The notes beneath the pieces are model-generated. The model was given only the letters and a program-made list of their open reading frames with translations. It was not told where the DNA came from and did not search any database. DNA of 64,000 nt. Origin: Hyphomicrobiales bacterium. Its GTDB lineage: Bacteria; Pseudomonadota; Alphaproteobacteria; Rhizobiales; Kaistiaceae. The stretch lies in NCBI GenBank assembly GCA_017305635.1, contig JAFKKF010000006.1:781594-845593 (forward strand), written 5' to 3'. Positions 55,614-63,893 of this stretch are shown one piece after another (within the stretch, counting starts at the first letter, position 1; each line of letters begins with the position of its first letter). The position numbers and the translations under genes were made by a program.

Positions 55614-56426
55614 TCAGCCGGCAGCGACCCTCCGCGCGGCGGTGGAGCGGGTATCGAAAAAGAGCGCCTGGCTGACCATGGCCTTCACCATTTCGGGCGC
55701 GAAGGGCTTGGTGATGAGGAAGGCCGGCTCCGGGCGGTCGCCGGTGAGCAGGCGCTCGGGATAGGCGGTGATGAAGATGACCGGCATCTCGGCCTTGCCG
55801 AGAAGCTCGTTGACGGCATCGATACCGGAAGAGCCATCGGCGAGCTGGATGTCGGCAAGGATCAGCCCGGGCCTGTGCTTCTCGGCGAGCTGGAGGGCTT
55901 CCTTGCGCGTGCGGGCGACGCCGGTGACACGGTGCCCGAGGCGCGTGACGATGTCCTCGATGTCCATGGCGATCAGCGGTTCGTCCTCGATGATGAGGAC
56001 GTCGGTCGCCATGACGGCGCCGATCTCGCGGCTCGCCTGGTCGAGAAGCGCGGCGATGCCCGCCTGGTCGGTTTCGAGGATTTCCGCGGCCTCGTCGAGG
56101 GAAAAGCCCTCGACCGCGGTCAAGAGGAAGGCCTGGCGCGGGCGGGGCGCGATATTGGCGAGCTTCAGCTGCGCCGCCTTCTCCCAATGGTCGCTCGGCG
56201 TCGCGGCCTGCATGTTAAAGCCGATCGACTCCCAGAGGCGGCAGAGAAGAGCATAGAGGCGCGTCCGGATGCCGGAATTCTGGCTGTCGATGGACGAAGG
56301 ATCCGCAATGATCGCCTCGAGAAGCGCCTCGACATAGGCGTCGCCGCTCGCCTGGCTGCCGGTCAGGGCGCGCGAAAACCGCCGCAGATAAGGAAGATGC
56401 GGCGAAACCAGTTCTGCCAGTGCCAT
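55614..56426 (-). CDS. phyR: PhyR: general stress anti-anti-sigma response regulator
   Basis: This 270-residue protein has an N-terminal sigma factor-like domain (about 1-135, MALAELVSPHLPYLRRFSRAL through EGFSLDEAAEILETDQ) and a C-terminal receiver. The receiver has acidic residues in IIEDEPLIAMD, phospho-acceptor Asp192 in LILADIQLADG and Lys240 in LITKPFAPE. When phosphorylated, PhyR binds NepR and frees EcfG. The ATG at 56426 has GGGAG upstream and gives the family length. An exact EcfG promoter lies 60 bases before it, so the gene is under positive feedback. It diverges from nepR-ecfG. Confidence 0.96.
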   Translation of the reverse strand: MALAELVSPHLPYLRRFSRALTGSQASGDAYVEALLEAIIADPSSIDSQNSGIRTRLYALLCRLWESIGFNMQAATPSDHWEKAAQLKLANIAPRPRQAFLLTAVEGFSLDEAAEILETDQAGIAALLDQASREIGAVMATDVLIIEDEPLIAMDIEDIVTRLGHRVTGVARTRKEALQLAEKHRPGLILADIQLADGSSGIDAVNELLGKAEMPVIFITAYPERLLTGDRPEPAFLITKPFAPEMVKAMVSQALFFDTRSTAARRVAAG

Positions 56427-56486
56427 TTTGCCAAACTCCCTCGCCGTCCCTGGCGGGACGTGGACATGCTTCATTCAAGGCGCCAA

Positions 56487-56511
56487 AACGCGGCGGAAAG
56501 CCGAAAGTTCC
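56487..56511 (-). promoter_or_regulatory. EcfG-type promoter of phyR, minus strand (GGAAC-N16-CGTT)
   Basis: On the plus strand AACG (56487-56490) and GTTCC (56507-56511) are exactly 16 bases apart. It faces phyR and ends 60 bases before its start. Confidence 0.85.
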
Positions 56512-56540
56512 GGCGGGAAGAGAAAATTTGCAGAAATCCC

Positions 56541-56565
56541 GGAACCTTACGGGAGGATCGCCGTT
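56541..56565 (+). promoter_or_regulatory. EcfG-type promoter of nepR-ecfG (GGAAC-N16-CGTT)
   Basis: GGAAC (56541-56545) and CGTT (56562-56565) are exactly 16 bases apart and 59 bases before nepR. Its -35 lies only 29 bases from the -35 of the divergent phyR promoter. Confidence 0.85.
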
Positions 56566-56624
56566 TTCCGCGATCGATGGCGCGTCGGCCGGCAAGCCGA
56601 ACCAGTGGAAAAAGTACCTCCGAG

Positions 56625-56825
56625 ATGACGAAAGACAAAGATTCCCCGCAACCCGGGATGGCGCGGGGAAAGGCCAAGGGCGGCGGCCAGGGAACCGACA
56701 GTTCCGTCGAGCGGGCGATCGGCAGCCGGCTCCGGGCCTATTACGACGAGCTGGCGCGCGAGCCGGTCCCCGATCGTTTCGTCGACCTCCTGAAGCGGCT
56801 TGACGATGACAGCGCCGGGCGGTGA
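56625..56825 (+). CDS. nepR: NepR: anti-sigma factor of EcfG
   Basis: This 66-residue protein has the NepR core RAIGSRLRAYYDELAREPVP followed by DRFVDLLKRLD (residues 30-60), which in the family forms two helices that hold either EcfG or PhyR. The N-terminal 28 residues are disordered and basic. It overlaps the ecfG gene by 20 bases, so the anti-sigma and sigma factors are translationally coupled. The start ATG lacks a strong ribosome site, which may keep its level limited. Confidence 0.95.
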   Translation: MTKDKDSPQPGMARGKAKGGGQGTDSSVERAIGSRLRAYYDELAREPVPDRFVDLLKRLDDDSAGR

Positions 56826-57414
56826 AGCGACGCGCATGGCGGAGCCGGTGCGGAAGATCAGCGACGCGTTCCGGGACGGGCTGCTGGCGGCGATCCCGAG
56901 CCTGCGCGCCTTCGCCTTCTCGCTGATCGGGCGGGGCGACCGGGCCGACGATCTCGTCCAGGAGACGATGATGAAGGCCTGGGCGCATCATGCGAGCTTC
57001 CAGGAGGGCACCAACCTGCGGGCCTGGCTCTACACGATCCTGCGCAACGAATTCTATTCGCAGATGCGCAAGAAGGGCCGCGAGATCGAGGACGTGGACG
57101 GTGCCTTCTCGCGGAACGTCGGCGTGCATCCCGACCAGCACGGGCACCTCGACATGGCGGACATGCGGGCGGCGCTCGCCCAGCTTCCCGCCGACCAGCG
57201 CGAGGCGCTGCTCCTCGTCGGGGCGTCCGGCTTCTCCTACGAGGAGGCGGCGGACATCTGCCAGGTGGCGATGGGGACGATCAAGAGCCGCGTCAACCGG
57301 GCGCGCAATCGCCTCGCCGAGATCCTGAACGTGCAGGCGGAGGGCGAGTTCGGGCCGGACGCCGCGGCAGAGGCCGCGATCTCGCGGGCGGCGGCGCAGG
57401 CGAGGAAGCGGTAG
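56806..57414 (+). CDS. ecfG: EcfG: general stress response sigma factor (ECF15)
   Basis: This 202-residue sigma factor has region 2 (FAFSLIGRGDRADDLVQETMMKAWAHHASFQEGTNLRAWLYTILRN) and region 4 (LPADQREALLLVGASGFSYEEAADICQVAMGTIKSRVNRARNRL), the ECF15 layout. It should read GGAAC-N16-CGTT promoters, eight of which lie in this window. The ATG at 56806 is inside nepR. A later Met at 56836 is the main alternative and would leave a ten-base gap after nepR. The core domain is intact either way. Confidence 0.95.
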   Translation: MTAPGGEATRMAEPVRKISDAFRDGLLAAIPSLRAFAFSLIGRGDRADDLVQETMMKAWAHHASFQEGTNLRAWLYTILRNEFYSQMRKKGREIEDVDGAFSRNVGVHPDQHGHLDMADMRAALAQLPADQREALLLVGASGFSYEEAADICQVAMGTIKSRVNRARNRLAEILNVQAEGEFGPDAAAEAAISRAAAQARKR

Positions 57415-57460
57415 CGGGCGTCACCGGGGGCGCGACTTGCGGCTTTTCCGTAAACCCTGC

Positions 57461-57486
57461 GGAACAACAAGTATAGGCCGGCCATT
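57461..57486 (+). promoter_or_regulatory. Weak EcfG-like site before the DUF883 gene
   Basis: GGAAC (57461-57465) is followed after 17 bases by CATT (57483-57486), one base away from CGTT. It lies 63 bases before the DUF883 start. It could be a weaker stress promoter. Confidence 0.3.
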
Positions 57487-57549
57487 GATCTTGCGGCGAT
57501 GGCGGAACAATCTTCTCAACCAGCAGCTCTCTTTCCCAAGGAGGGGATC

Positions 57550-57891
57550 ATGGCGGCAAACGCCGAAAAGGACCTGACCGATCACCTGGACCGCCTGCGG
57601 GCGGACATCAGCTCGCTGACCGAGACGGTCTCGCAGCTCGTCTCCGACACTGCCGGCATCAAGTCGACCCTGAAGCGGAGCGCGGCAAGCGCGGCGCGGC
57701 AGGCGGCGGCCTTCGGCGAGGAGGTCGTCAGCGAGGCCTCGGAGCTCGGCAGCGAGGCGATGCACGCGGCGGCGCGCGGCGCCAATGCGGCGGTGCAGAG
57801 CGTCGAGTCGCAGATCGAGCGCAATCCGCTGACCTCGGTCCTCGTCGCGCTCGGCTTCGGCTTCGCGATCGGTCTCCTGACGCGCAAGTGA
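57550..57891 (+). CDS. DUF883/ElaB-YqjD-like membrane-anchored protein
   Basis: This 113-residue protein has a long amphipathic helical part (DLTDHLDRLRADISSLTETVSQLVSDTAG) and Ala-rich helices. It ends with a membrane anchor NPLTSVLVALGFGFAIGLLTRK, the layout of the ElaB/YqjD/DUF883 family, whose E. coli members are stationary-phase inner-membrane proteins able to bind ribosomes. The ATG at 57550 follows a strong AAGGAGGGGATC. An earlier in-frame ATG has no such site. The next gene begins two bases after its stop. Confidence 0.88.
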   Translation: MAANAEKDLTDHLDRLRADISSLTETVSQLVSDTAGIKSTLKRSAASAARQAAAFGEEVVSEASELGSEAMHAAARGANAAVQSVESQIERNPLTSVLVALGFGFAIGLLTRK

Positions 57892-57892
57892 C

Positions 57893-58348
57893 ATGAACCT
57901 CGCTTCGCTCCTTTCGGCCATGGGGCTCGCGGCCGTGAAGGCCGAGGCGCGGGCGGCGGCACGGAACGTCGGCAAGCAGGCGGCGATCGCCGCGGCGACC
58001 GGCCTCCTCGTGCTCACCGCGCTCGGCTTCGCGCTCGCCGCGCTGACCGTATGGCTGGCGGGCGAGGTGGGGACGATCTGGGCGCTACTGATCGTAGCGG
58101 GCGGGCTGCTCGTCATCGCCGCGATCGTGCAGATCGCGGTGCGGATGGCGAACCGGCGGCCGGCCACCTATCGGCGCGCCTATGGACCGTCGCCTTCGTT
58201 CACCTCCAATCCAGGAGCGCCGCCGCCCGGCGGCGTGTCGTTTTCCGCCACGACCGGAGAGGCGCCGCCGACGGGCTCGATCCTCGGCTCCGCAGCGGTG
58301 GTGGCGGTCGTCGGGTACATCCTTGCCCGGCAGTTCGGCAGGAAGTGA
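57893..58348 (+). CDS. Phage holin-like/YqjE-type membrane protein
   Basis: This 151-residue protein has two adjacent hydrophobic helices (AAATGLLVLTALGFALAALTVWLAG and WALLIVAGGLLVIAAIVQIAV) after an amphipathic N-terminus. A Pro-rich linker and a last helix (GSILGSAAVVAVVGYILARQF) follow. This matches proteins named putative holin superfamily or YqjE, which in E. coli sit next to YqjD. Nothing else suggests a phage. Together with the DUF883 gene it forms a yqjDE-like stress pair. Confidence 0.82.
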   Translation: MNLASLLSAMGLAAVKAEARAAARNVGKQAAIAAATGLLVLTALGFALAALTVWLAGEVGTIWALLIVAGGLLVIAAIVQIAVRMANRRPATYRRAYGPSPSFTSNPGAPPPGGVSFSATTGEAPPTGSILGSAAVVAVVGYILARQFGRK

Positions 58349-58358
58349 GGCAGGCGCC

Positions 58359-59525
58359 ATGGCGACCCTGATCGTCCCGGACGGCAGCGGCGATCCGGAA
58401 GCGCCGCGCATACGCCTGCCGAAAGGCGTCAGCGTGGCGATCATCGGCACCTTCGCCATCCTCCTCGTCGGGGCCGTCTACTATGCGCGCAGCTTCTTCC
58501 TGCCGCTGATCCTGGCGCTGCTGATCACCTTCACCTTCATGCCGATGGTGCGCTACTTCCACCGGCGCGGCATCCCGCCGGTGGTCACGGCGGTGGTGGC
58601 GGTGCTCGCCATTGCGGCGATCGGCGCCTGCGCGGTGATCCTGCTCGCCGACCCGGTGTCCAAGATGATCGGCGAGGCGCCTTCGCTGATGGCGAAGCTG
58701 AAGGAGCGCTTCGCCTTCCTGCAGCGGCCGATGGCGATGCTCTCGGAAGCGGGGCGGCAGGTGAGCCAGATCGGCGAGCCGCCGGCGGCGGACGGGACGC
58801 AGCGCGTGGTGCTGGCGCAGCCGGGCTTCCTCGCCTGGGCGGCGGATACGCTGACCGGCATCGGCACCACCATGGGTGCGACGCTGCTGCTGACGATCTT
58901 CCTGCTCGCCTCCAGCGATACGTTCCTGCAGAAGATCGTGCGCTCGGCCGCCAGCCTCAGCGACAAGAAGCGGTCGCTGAGGATCGTCCACGACGTCGAG
59001 TACGAGGTCTCGCGCTACCTGATCACGATCACGGCGATCAACCTCTGCTTCGGAACGCTGGTCGGCCTGTCGATGGCGGCCTACGGCATGCCCAATCCGG
59101 TCGCCTTCGCGGTGGCGGCGACCTTCCTCAACTACATCCCCTATATCGGCGCGATCATCGGCATCACGCTGACGGCGGCGGTGTCGCTGATCACCTTCCC
59201 GGCCTTCACCTTCGCCATGCTGCCGCCGCTCACCTACCTCGCCTTCCACCTGCTCGAAGGGAACGTGCTGACGCCGCTCACCCTCGGGCGGCGGCTGGAG
59301 CTCAACTCGGTCGCGATCCTGATCGCGGTCGCCTTCGGCGGCTGGATGTGGGGGATCATCGGGGCGATCGTCGGCGTGCCGCTCCTCGTCGTGATCAAGG
59401 TGTTCTGCGACCACTTCCCGCGGCTCGCCACGTTCGGCGCCTTCCTGTCGGAGGCCGAGCCGGCGCCGGCGGCCGAGACTCCCGCTGCGCCCGCGGACGA
59501 GACCGTTCTCGCGACCAAGCCCTAG
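58359..59525 (+). CDS. AI-2E family transporter (PerM/UPF0118)
   Basis: This 388-residue membrane protein has about seven or eight helices and the AI-2E family signature region LNYIPYIGAIIGITLTAAVSLITFP and LLEGNVLTPLTLGRRLELNSVAILIAVAFGGWMWGIIGAIVGVPLL, here near residues 255-345. The substrate is uncertain. Family members have been linked to AI-2 export or ion transport. The Met at 58359 starts the conserved part. It is ten bases after the holin-like gene, and its last four bases overlap a convergent response-regulator gene. Confidence 0.9.
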   Translation: MATLIVPDGSGDPEAPRIRLPKGVSVAIIGTFAILLVGAVYYARSFFLPLILALLITFTFMPMVRYFHRRGIPPVVTAVVAVLAIAAIGACAVILLADPVSKMIGEAPSLMAKLKERFAFLQRPMAMLSEAGRQVSQIGEPPAADGTQRVVLAQPGFLAWAADTLTGIGTTMGATLLLTIFLLASSDTFLQKIVRSAASLSDKKRSLRIVHDVEYEVSRYLITITAINLCFGTLVGLSMAAYGMPNPVAFAVAATFLNYIPYIGAIIGITLTAAVSLITFPAFTFAMLPPLTYLAFHLLEGNVLTPLTLGRRLELNSVAILIAVAFGGWMWGIIGAIVGVPLLVVIKVFCDHFPRLATFGAFLSEAEPAPAAETPAAPADETVLATKP

Positions 59526-59908
59526 ATTTCGCCGCGCTGCCGGCGCAGCACCGCGCTGATCGCCGGAACGAGGTCGTCGGGCGTGAAAGGCTTCTCGACT
59601 ACCGGGAAGATCGCGAGATCCTCGGGAATCGCCGGCGAATAGCCGGTCACGAAGACGATGGCCGTGCCCGCCGCCGCGAGCTCGCGGGCGAAGGCGAAGG
59701 TGTCGCCGCCGCCGGGGAGCAGCGCGTCGAGGATGGCTACCCGCGGGAACTGGCCGGCCAGCCCGCCGCGGGCGCCGTCCACCGTATCCACGGCGACGAT
59801 GGCGAAGCCGGCATCGCGCAGCATGGCGTCGATGTCGATCCGGATGAGAGGCTCATCCTCGAGAACCAGAACGAGAGTTCCTGCCGGCAGGCTGCGCATC
59901 GTGACCAT
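59522..59908 (-). CDS. Single-domain response regulator
   Basis: This 128-residue receiver has VLEDEPLIRIDIDAML, phospho-acceptor Asp in VAILDALLPGG (about residue 60), Thr in VFVTGYSP and Lys in VVEKPFTPDD. There is no output domain. The PF-T-D motif (KPFTPDD) resembles the FATGUY-type receivers found beside HWE kinases and PhyR systems in alphaproteobacteria. It is divergent from a Crp/Fnr regulator gene. It may tune the stress phosphorelay, which is inference from position. Confidence 0.88.
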   Translation of the reverse strand: MVTMRSLPAGTLVLVLEDEPLIRIDIDAMLRDAGFAIVAVDTVDGARGGLAGQFPRVAILDALLPGGGDTFAFARELAAAGTAIVFVTGYSPAIPEDLAIFPVVEKPFTPDDLVPAISAVLRRQRGEI

Positions 59909-59927
59909 CCGTCGATGGCGGGAGAAT

Positions 59928-59952
59928 GGAACTTCCCGCGCCGCAGCACATT
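59928..59952 (+). promoter_or_regulatory. Weak EcfG-like site before the Crp/Fnr gene
   Basis: GGAAC (59928-59932) is followed after 16 bases by CATT (59949-59952), one base from the EcfG -10. It is only ten bases before the proposed ATG at 59963, so either the true start is further downstream or the match is chance. Confidence 0.25.
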
Positions 59953-59962
59953 AAAAAAAGAC

Positions 59963-60736
59963 ATGCTGGCGAGGCGTGCATTGCCCAGTTCCTCCGGATC
60001 AGCCCTCAAATATCCCTGCGAGCAATGCCCGATCCGCGGGTTGAAGGTGTTCCGGCCCTTCACCGCCGAGGAACTCGGCTTCGTCGCCAGCTTCAAGGCA
60101 GGGGAACTGGTCGTCGATCCGCGCGCGACGATCCTGCAGGAGGGCACCAGCAGCACGCACCTGTTCACGGTGCTGATCGGCTGGGCCTTCCGCTACAAGA
60201 TGCTGCCCGACGGGCGGCGGCAGATCCTCAACTTCGCGCTGCCGGGCGACTTCCTCGGCCTGCAGGCTTCGATGTTCAACGAGATGACGCATTCGGTCGA
60301 GGCGCTGACCTCGATGACGCTCTGCGTCTTCCCGCGCGAACGCATCTGGGAGCTCTACGAGCACCATGCGAGCCTGTCGTTCGACGTGACCTGGCTGGCG
60401 GCGCGCGAGGAGCAGATACTCGACAGCCACCTCCTCAATGTCGGGCGGCGGAACGCGATAGAGCGGACGGCCTACCTGATCCTCCACCTCTTCATGCGCG
60501 CGCGCGACGTGGGCCTCGCCGGCAAGGCCAACCTCGCGCTGCCGATCACGCAGCAGCACCTCGCCGATACGCTCGGCATGTCGATCGTCCATACCAACAA
60601 GACGCTTCGCCGGCTCTACGACCGGAAGCTCATCTCATGGAAGAGCCAGCGGCTCGAAATCCTCGACATGGAGGCGCTGAAGGAGATCGCCGAATGGGAC
60701 GGAGAGTCGACGGGGCAATTGCGGCCGCTGATCTGA
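59963..60736 (+). CDS. Crp/Fnr-family transcriptional regulator
   Basis: This 257-residue protein has a cyclic nucleotide-binding-like domain (ATILQEGTSSTHLFTVLIGWAFRYKMLPDGRRQILNFALPGDFLGL, about residues 55-100) and a C-terminal winged helix (ITQQHLADTLGMSIVHTNKTLRRLYDRKLI). An N-terminal CEQCPIRGL holds two Cys, but the four-Cys set of FNR is not complete. This resembles the group of rhizobial Crp/Fnr regulators with CxxCPxR starts. The ATG has no good ribosome site. Its target genes are unknown. Confidence 0.88.
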   Translation: MLARRALPSSSGSALKYPCEQCPIRGLKVFRPFTAEELGFVASFKAGELVVDPRATILQEGTSSTHLFTVLIGWAFRYKMLPDGRRQILNFALPGDFLGLQASMFNEMTHSVEALTSMTLCVFPRERIWELYEHHASLSFDVTWLAAREEQILDSHLLNVGRRNAIERTAYLILHLFMRARDVGLAGKANLALPITQQHLADTLGMSIVHTNKTLRRLYDRKLISWKSQRLEILDMEALKEIAEWDGESTGQLRPLI

Positions 60737-60749
60737 GCGCGCGCCGCAG

Positions 60750-60800
60750 TTGACTTTCATAGCCGTTCGGCTATGTATAACCCATAGCCATCGGGTTATT
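60750..60800 (+). promoter_or_regulatory. ArsR-gene promoter with two inverted repeats
   Basis: TTGACT (60750-60755) and TATGTA (60772-60777) make a plausible -35/-10 pair with a 16-base spacer. ATAGCCG (60759-60765), TT, CGGCTAT (60768-60774) is a perfect palindrome inside it. ATAACCC (60777-60783) and GGGTTAT (60793-60799) form a second pair just downstream. An ArsR dimer on either would block transcription. Confidence 0.65.
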
Positions 60801-60805
60801 GATTC

Positions 60806-61129
60806 ATGCCAATGCCGCGCGATGCCCTCTTCCGGTCGCTTGCCGATCCGACCCGTCGGGCGATCTTCGAACGTCTCTGCCGGAAGGGGGAGCAGACGGT
60901 GGCGGCGCTGACTGCGACGGCCGGGATCTCCCAGCCGTCGGTGTCGAAGCATCTCGGCATCCTGAAGGAGGCGGGCCTGGTGCGCGATCGCCGCGACGGG
61001 CGCCAGACCCACTACAGCGCCGAGGTCCGCGCGCTCGCGCCGCTTCTCGACTGGACGAAGCGGATGGCCGGCTTCTGGGAGCGCCGCTTCGACGAGCTGG
61101 AGGACCTCCTGCGGAGGATGGACCAGTGA
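60806..61129 (+). CDS. ArsR-family transcriptional regulator
   Basis: This 107-residue winged-helix repressor has DALFRSLADPTRRAIFERLC, TVAALTATAGISQPSVSKHLGILKEAGLVRDRRDGRQTHYSA (recognition helix and wing) and a helical tail with WTKRMAGFWERRFDELEDLL. No cysteine pair for metal binding is seen, and it belongs to the type found with AHSA1/SRPBCC genes, which are not metal-related. The palindromes upstream suggest autoregulation. Its stop overlaps the GTG start of the next gene, and four genes form one operon. Confidence 0.92.
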   Translation: MPMPRDALFRSLADPTRRAIFERLCRKGEQTVAALTATAGISQPSVSKHLGILKEAGLVRDRRDGRQTHYSAEVRALAPLLDWTKRMAGFWERRFDELEDLLRRMDQ

Positions 61130-61581
61130 GCAAGGGGACGAAGAAGATCGCGGGCGGGAGGCGTGCCGCCGAAGCCGGACCGGCGCTCCTCTCCGGCGGC
61201 AACCCGCAGATCGCCAAGGGCGACGGCGATGCGCCGGTGCAGGCCTATATCGCCGCCATGCCGGGCTGGAAGCGCGCGGTCGGCAAGCGGCTCGACGCGC
61301 TGGTGGCCGCGGCAGCGCCGGGAGCGCGGAAGGCGGTGAGATGGAATTCGCCCTTCTACGGTGCAGCGGAAGGGGAGGGGTGGTTCCTCAGCTTCCATTG
61401 CTTCGCCCGCTACGTGAAGGTGGCGTTTCTCAACGGCGCATCGCTGGAGCCGATGCCGCCGGGCGCATCGAAGCAGCAGAAAGTGCGCTACCTGGACATC
61501 CACGAGGGCGACGCGCTCGACGAAGGCCTGCTCCGCGACTGGGTGCGGCAGGCAAGCCGCCTGCCCGGCGAGAAGATGTGA
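61126..61581 (+). CDS. DUF1801 family protein
   Basis: This 151-residue protein has a basic N-terminus and the DUF1801 pattern VQAYIAAMPGWKRAVGKRLDALVAAAAPGARKAVRWNSPFYG, then GWFLSFHCFARYVKVAFLNG and KVRYLDIHEGD. The function of the family is unknown. It is often in operons with ArsR and AHSA1 genes, as here. It starts at a GTG that overlaps the arsR stop, with GGAGG upstream. Confidence 0.85.
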   Translation: MSKGTKKIAGGRRAAEAGPALLSGGNPQIAKGDGDAPVQAYIAAMPGWKRAVGKRLDALVAAAAPGARKAVRWNSPFYGAAEGEGWFLSFHCFARYVKVAFLNGASLEPMPPGASKQQKVRYLDIHEGDALDEGLLRDWVRQASRLPGEKM

Positions 61582-61591
61582 GGCGACCCCC

Positions 61592-62011
61592 ATGAAGGCG
61601 GCAAGGACCGGAAATCAGGCAGCGGCGGGCGAGGCCTCGCAGCGGATCGACGGAAGGATCCGGGAACTCGGCGACTGGCGCGGCGAGACCCTGGCACGCG
61701 TCCGCGCGCTCATCCGCGAGGCCGATCCCGAGGTCGTCGAGGGATGGAAGTGGCGCGGCGTGCCGGTATGGTCGCATGACGGGATCATCTGCACCGGCGA
61801 GACCTACAAGGCGGTGGTCAAGCTCACCTTCGCCAAGGGCGCATCGCTGGACGATCCGAAGGGTCTCTTCAATTCGAGCCTCGAGGGCAATACCCGCCGC
61901 GCCATCGACATAGGCGAGGGGGAGGCGATCGACGCGGCGGCGCTGAAGGCGCTCGTGCGGGCGGCGGTGGAACTGAATGCGGCAGGGGCAAAAGCGAAGA
62001 GGAAGAAATGA
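61592..62011 (+). CDS. DUF1801 family protein, second copy
   Basis: This 139-residue protein shares the pattern of its upstream neighbour: RIRELGDWRGETLARVRALIREADPEVVEGWKWRGVPVWSHDGIIC, then YKAVVKLTFAKGASLDD and a helical end. It has no signal peptide. The two copies are different enough that duplication must be old. The stop overlaps the start of the AHSA1 gene (ATGA). Confidence 0.85.
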   Translation: MKAARTGNQAAAGEASQRIDGRIRELGDWRGETLARVRALIREADPEVVEGWKWRGVPVWSHDGIICTGETYKAVVKLTFAKGASLDDPKGLFNSSLEGNTRRAIDIGEGEAIDAAALKALVRAAVELNAAGAKAKRKK

Positions 62012-62415
62012 CCGATACCGCAACCGAAACCCGTTCCGTGGTGGTCGAACGGGACATGCCGTTCCCGCCGGACAGGATCTGGCGGGCACTGACCCAGCCG
62101 CAGCTCATCGAGGCCTGGCTGATGAAGAACGATTTCGTGCCGGAGGCCGGGCGGCAGTTCACGCTCACCGGCGACTGGGGCTCGGTCGCCTGCCGGGTGC
62201 TCGCGATCGAGGCGAACCGGCGGCTCGCCTATACGTGGGATGCGATGGGCCTCGCCAGCACCGTCACCTGGACGCTGACGCCGACGAGCGGCGGCACGCA
62301 TGTACGCATGGAGCAGGCGGGCTTCCGGCCGGACCAGGGCCAGGCCTATGGCGGCGCGCGGATGGGCTGGCAGAAGTTCTTCGCGGAATTGGAAAAGGTG
62401 CTGGCGGGCGCGTGA
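62008..62415 (+). CDS. SRPBCC/AHSA1 (START-like) domain protein
   Basis: This 135-residue protein has the AHSA1 pattern: VVVERDMPFPPDRIWRALTQPQLIEAWLM, FTLTGDWGSVACRVLAIEANRRLAYTWD, TVTWTLTPTSGGTHVRMEQAGF and a C-terminal helix GWQKFFAELEKVL. The fold makes a hydrophobic ligand cavity. It closes the arsR-DUF1801-DUF1801-AHSA1 operon, a combination common in soil bacteria, with unknown physiological ligand. Confidence 0.92.
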   Translation: MTDTATETRSVVVERDMPFPPDRIWRALTQPQLIEAWLMKNDFVPEAGRQFTLTGDWGSVACRVLAIEANRRLAYTWDAMGLASTVTWTLTPTSGGTHVRMEQAGFRPDQGQAYGGARMGWQKFFAELEKVLAGA

Positions 62416-62425
62416 AGGTAGCGGC

Positions 62426-62601
62426 CCTCTCCTGTGGGGAGAGGCGGGGGTTTGGGGGCGCGCGAAGGGGCATCCGGCGCTTTGCCTTCACCACCATACC
62501 GGTGGTTTGCAGCGTCCGATGCGACGGAAATGGCTCCCCCTCACCCGGCTCGACCCGGACTGTCGTCCGGCTCGAGCCGACCTCTCCCCACCGGGGAGAG
62601 G
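62426..62601. repeat. Intergenic mosaic of three inverted repeats
   Basis: The 209-base gap 62416-62624 has three hairpins. They are CCTCTCC with GGAGAGG (62426-62444); CGGCTCGACCCGGAC with its complement (62546-62560 and 62565-62579, one mismatch); and CCTCTCCCC with GGGGAGAGG (62581-62601). It looks like a dispersed palindromic repeat of the kind common between rhizobial genes, and the outer two hairpins share their sequence with the terminator at 7356. It could terminate both convergent neighbours. Confidence 0.65.
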
Positions 62602-62624
62602 TTAGCGTAGCGTGGCGACGGGGC

Positions 62625-63761
<1,137 letters not shown>

Positions 63762-63840
63762 TGTCGTCTTCCTCCCCGGCGGCGTCGCACGGCGACTGCC
63801 GTCCCCTGATCTTACGTCGAAGCGTTCCGCGCCCCCTCCA

Positions 63841-63879
63841 CCGCCTTCGGCGGTCCCCCTCCCCCGTAAACGGGGGAGG
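63841..63879. repeat. Two small palindromes between the last two genes
   Basis: CCGCC-TTC-GGCGG (63841-63853) and CCTCCCCCG-TAAA-CGGGGGAGG (63858-63879) lie in the 132-base gap between two minus-strand genes. They resemble the mosaic element at 62426-62601 in style. There is no T-run. Confidence 0.5.
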
Positions 63880-63893
63880 ATCCTCACTCAGGG

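Noticed and set aside
57893..58348. Prophage remnant suggested by a holin-like protein
   Set aside because: No other phage gene, attachment site or base-composition change is present. The gene pairs with a DUF883 gene as in the yqjDE arrangement.
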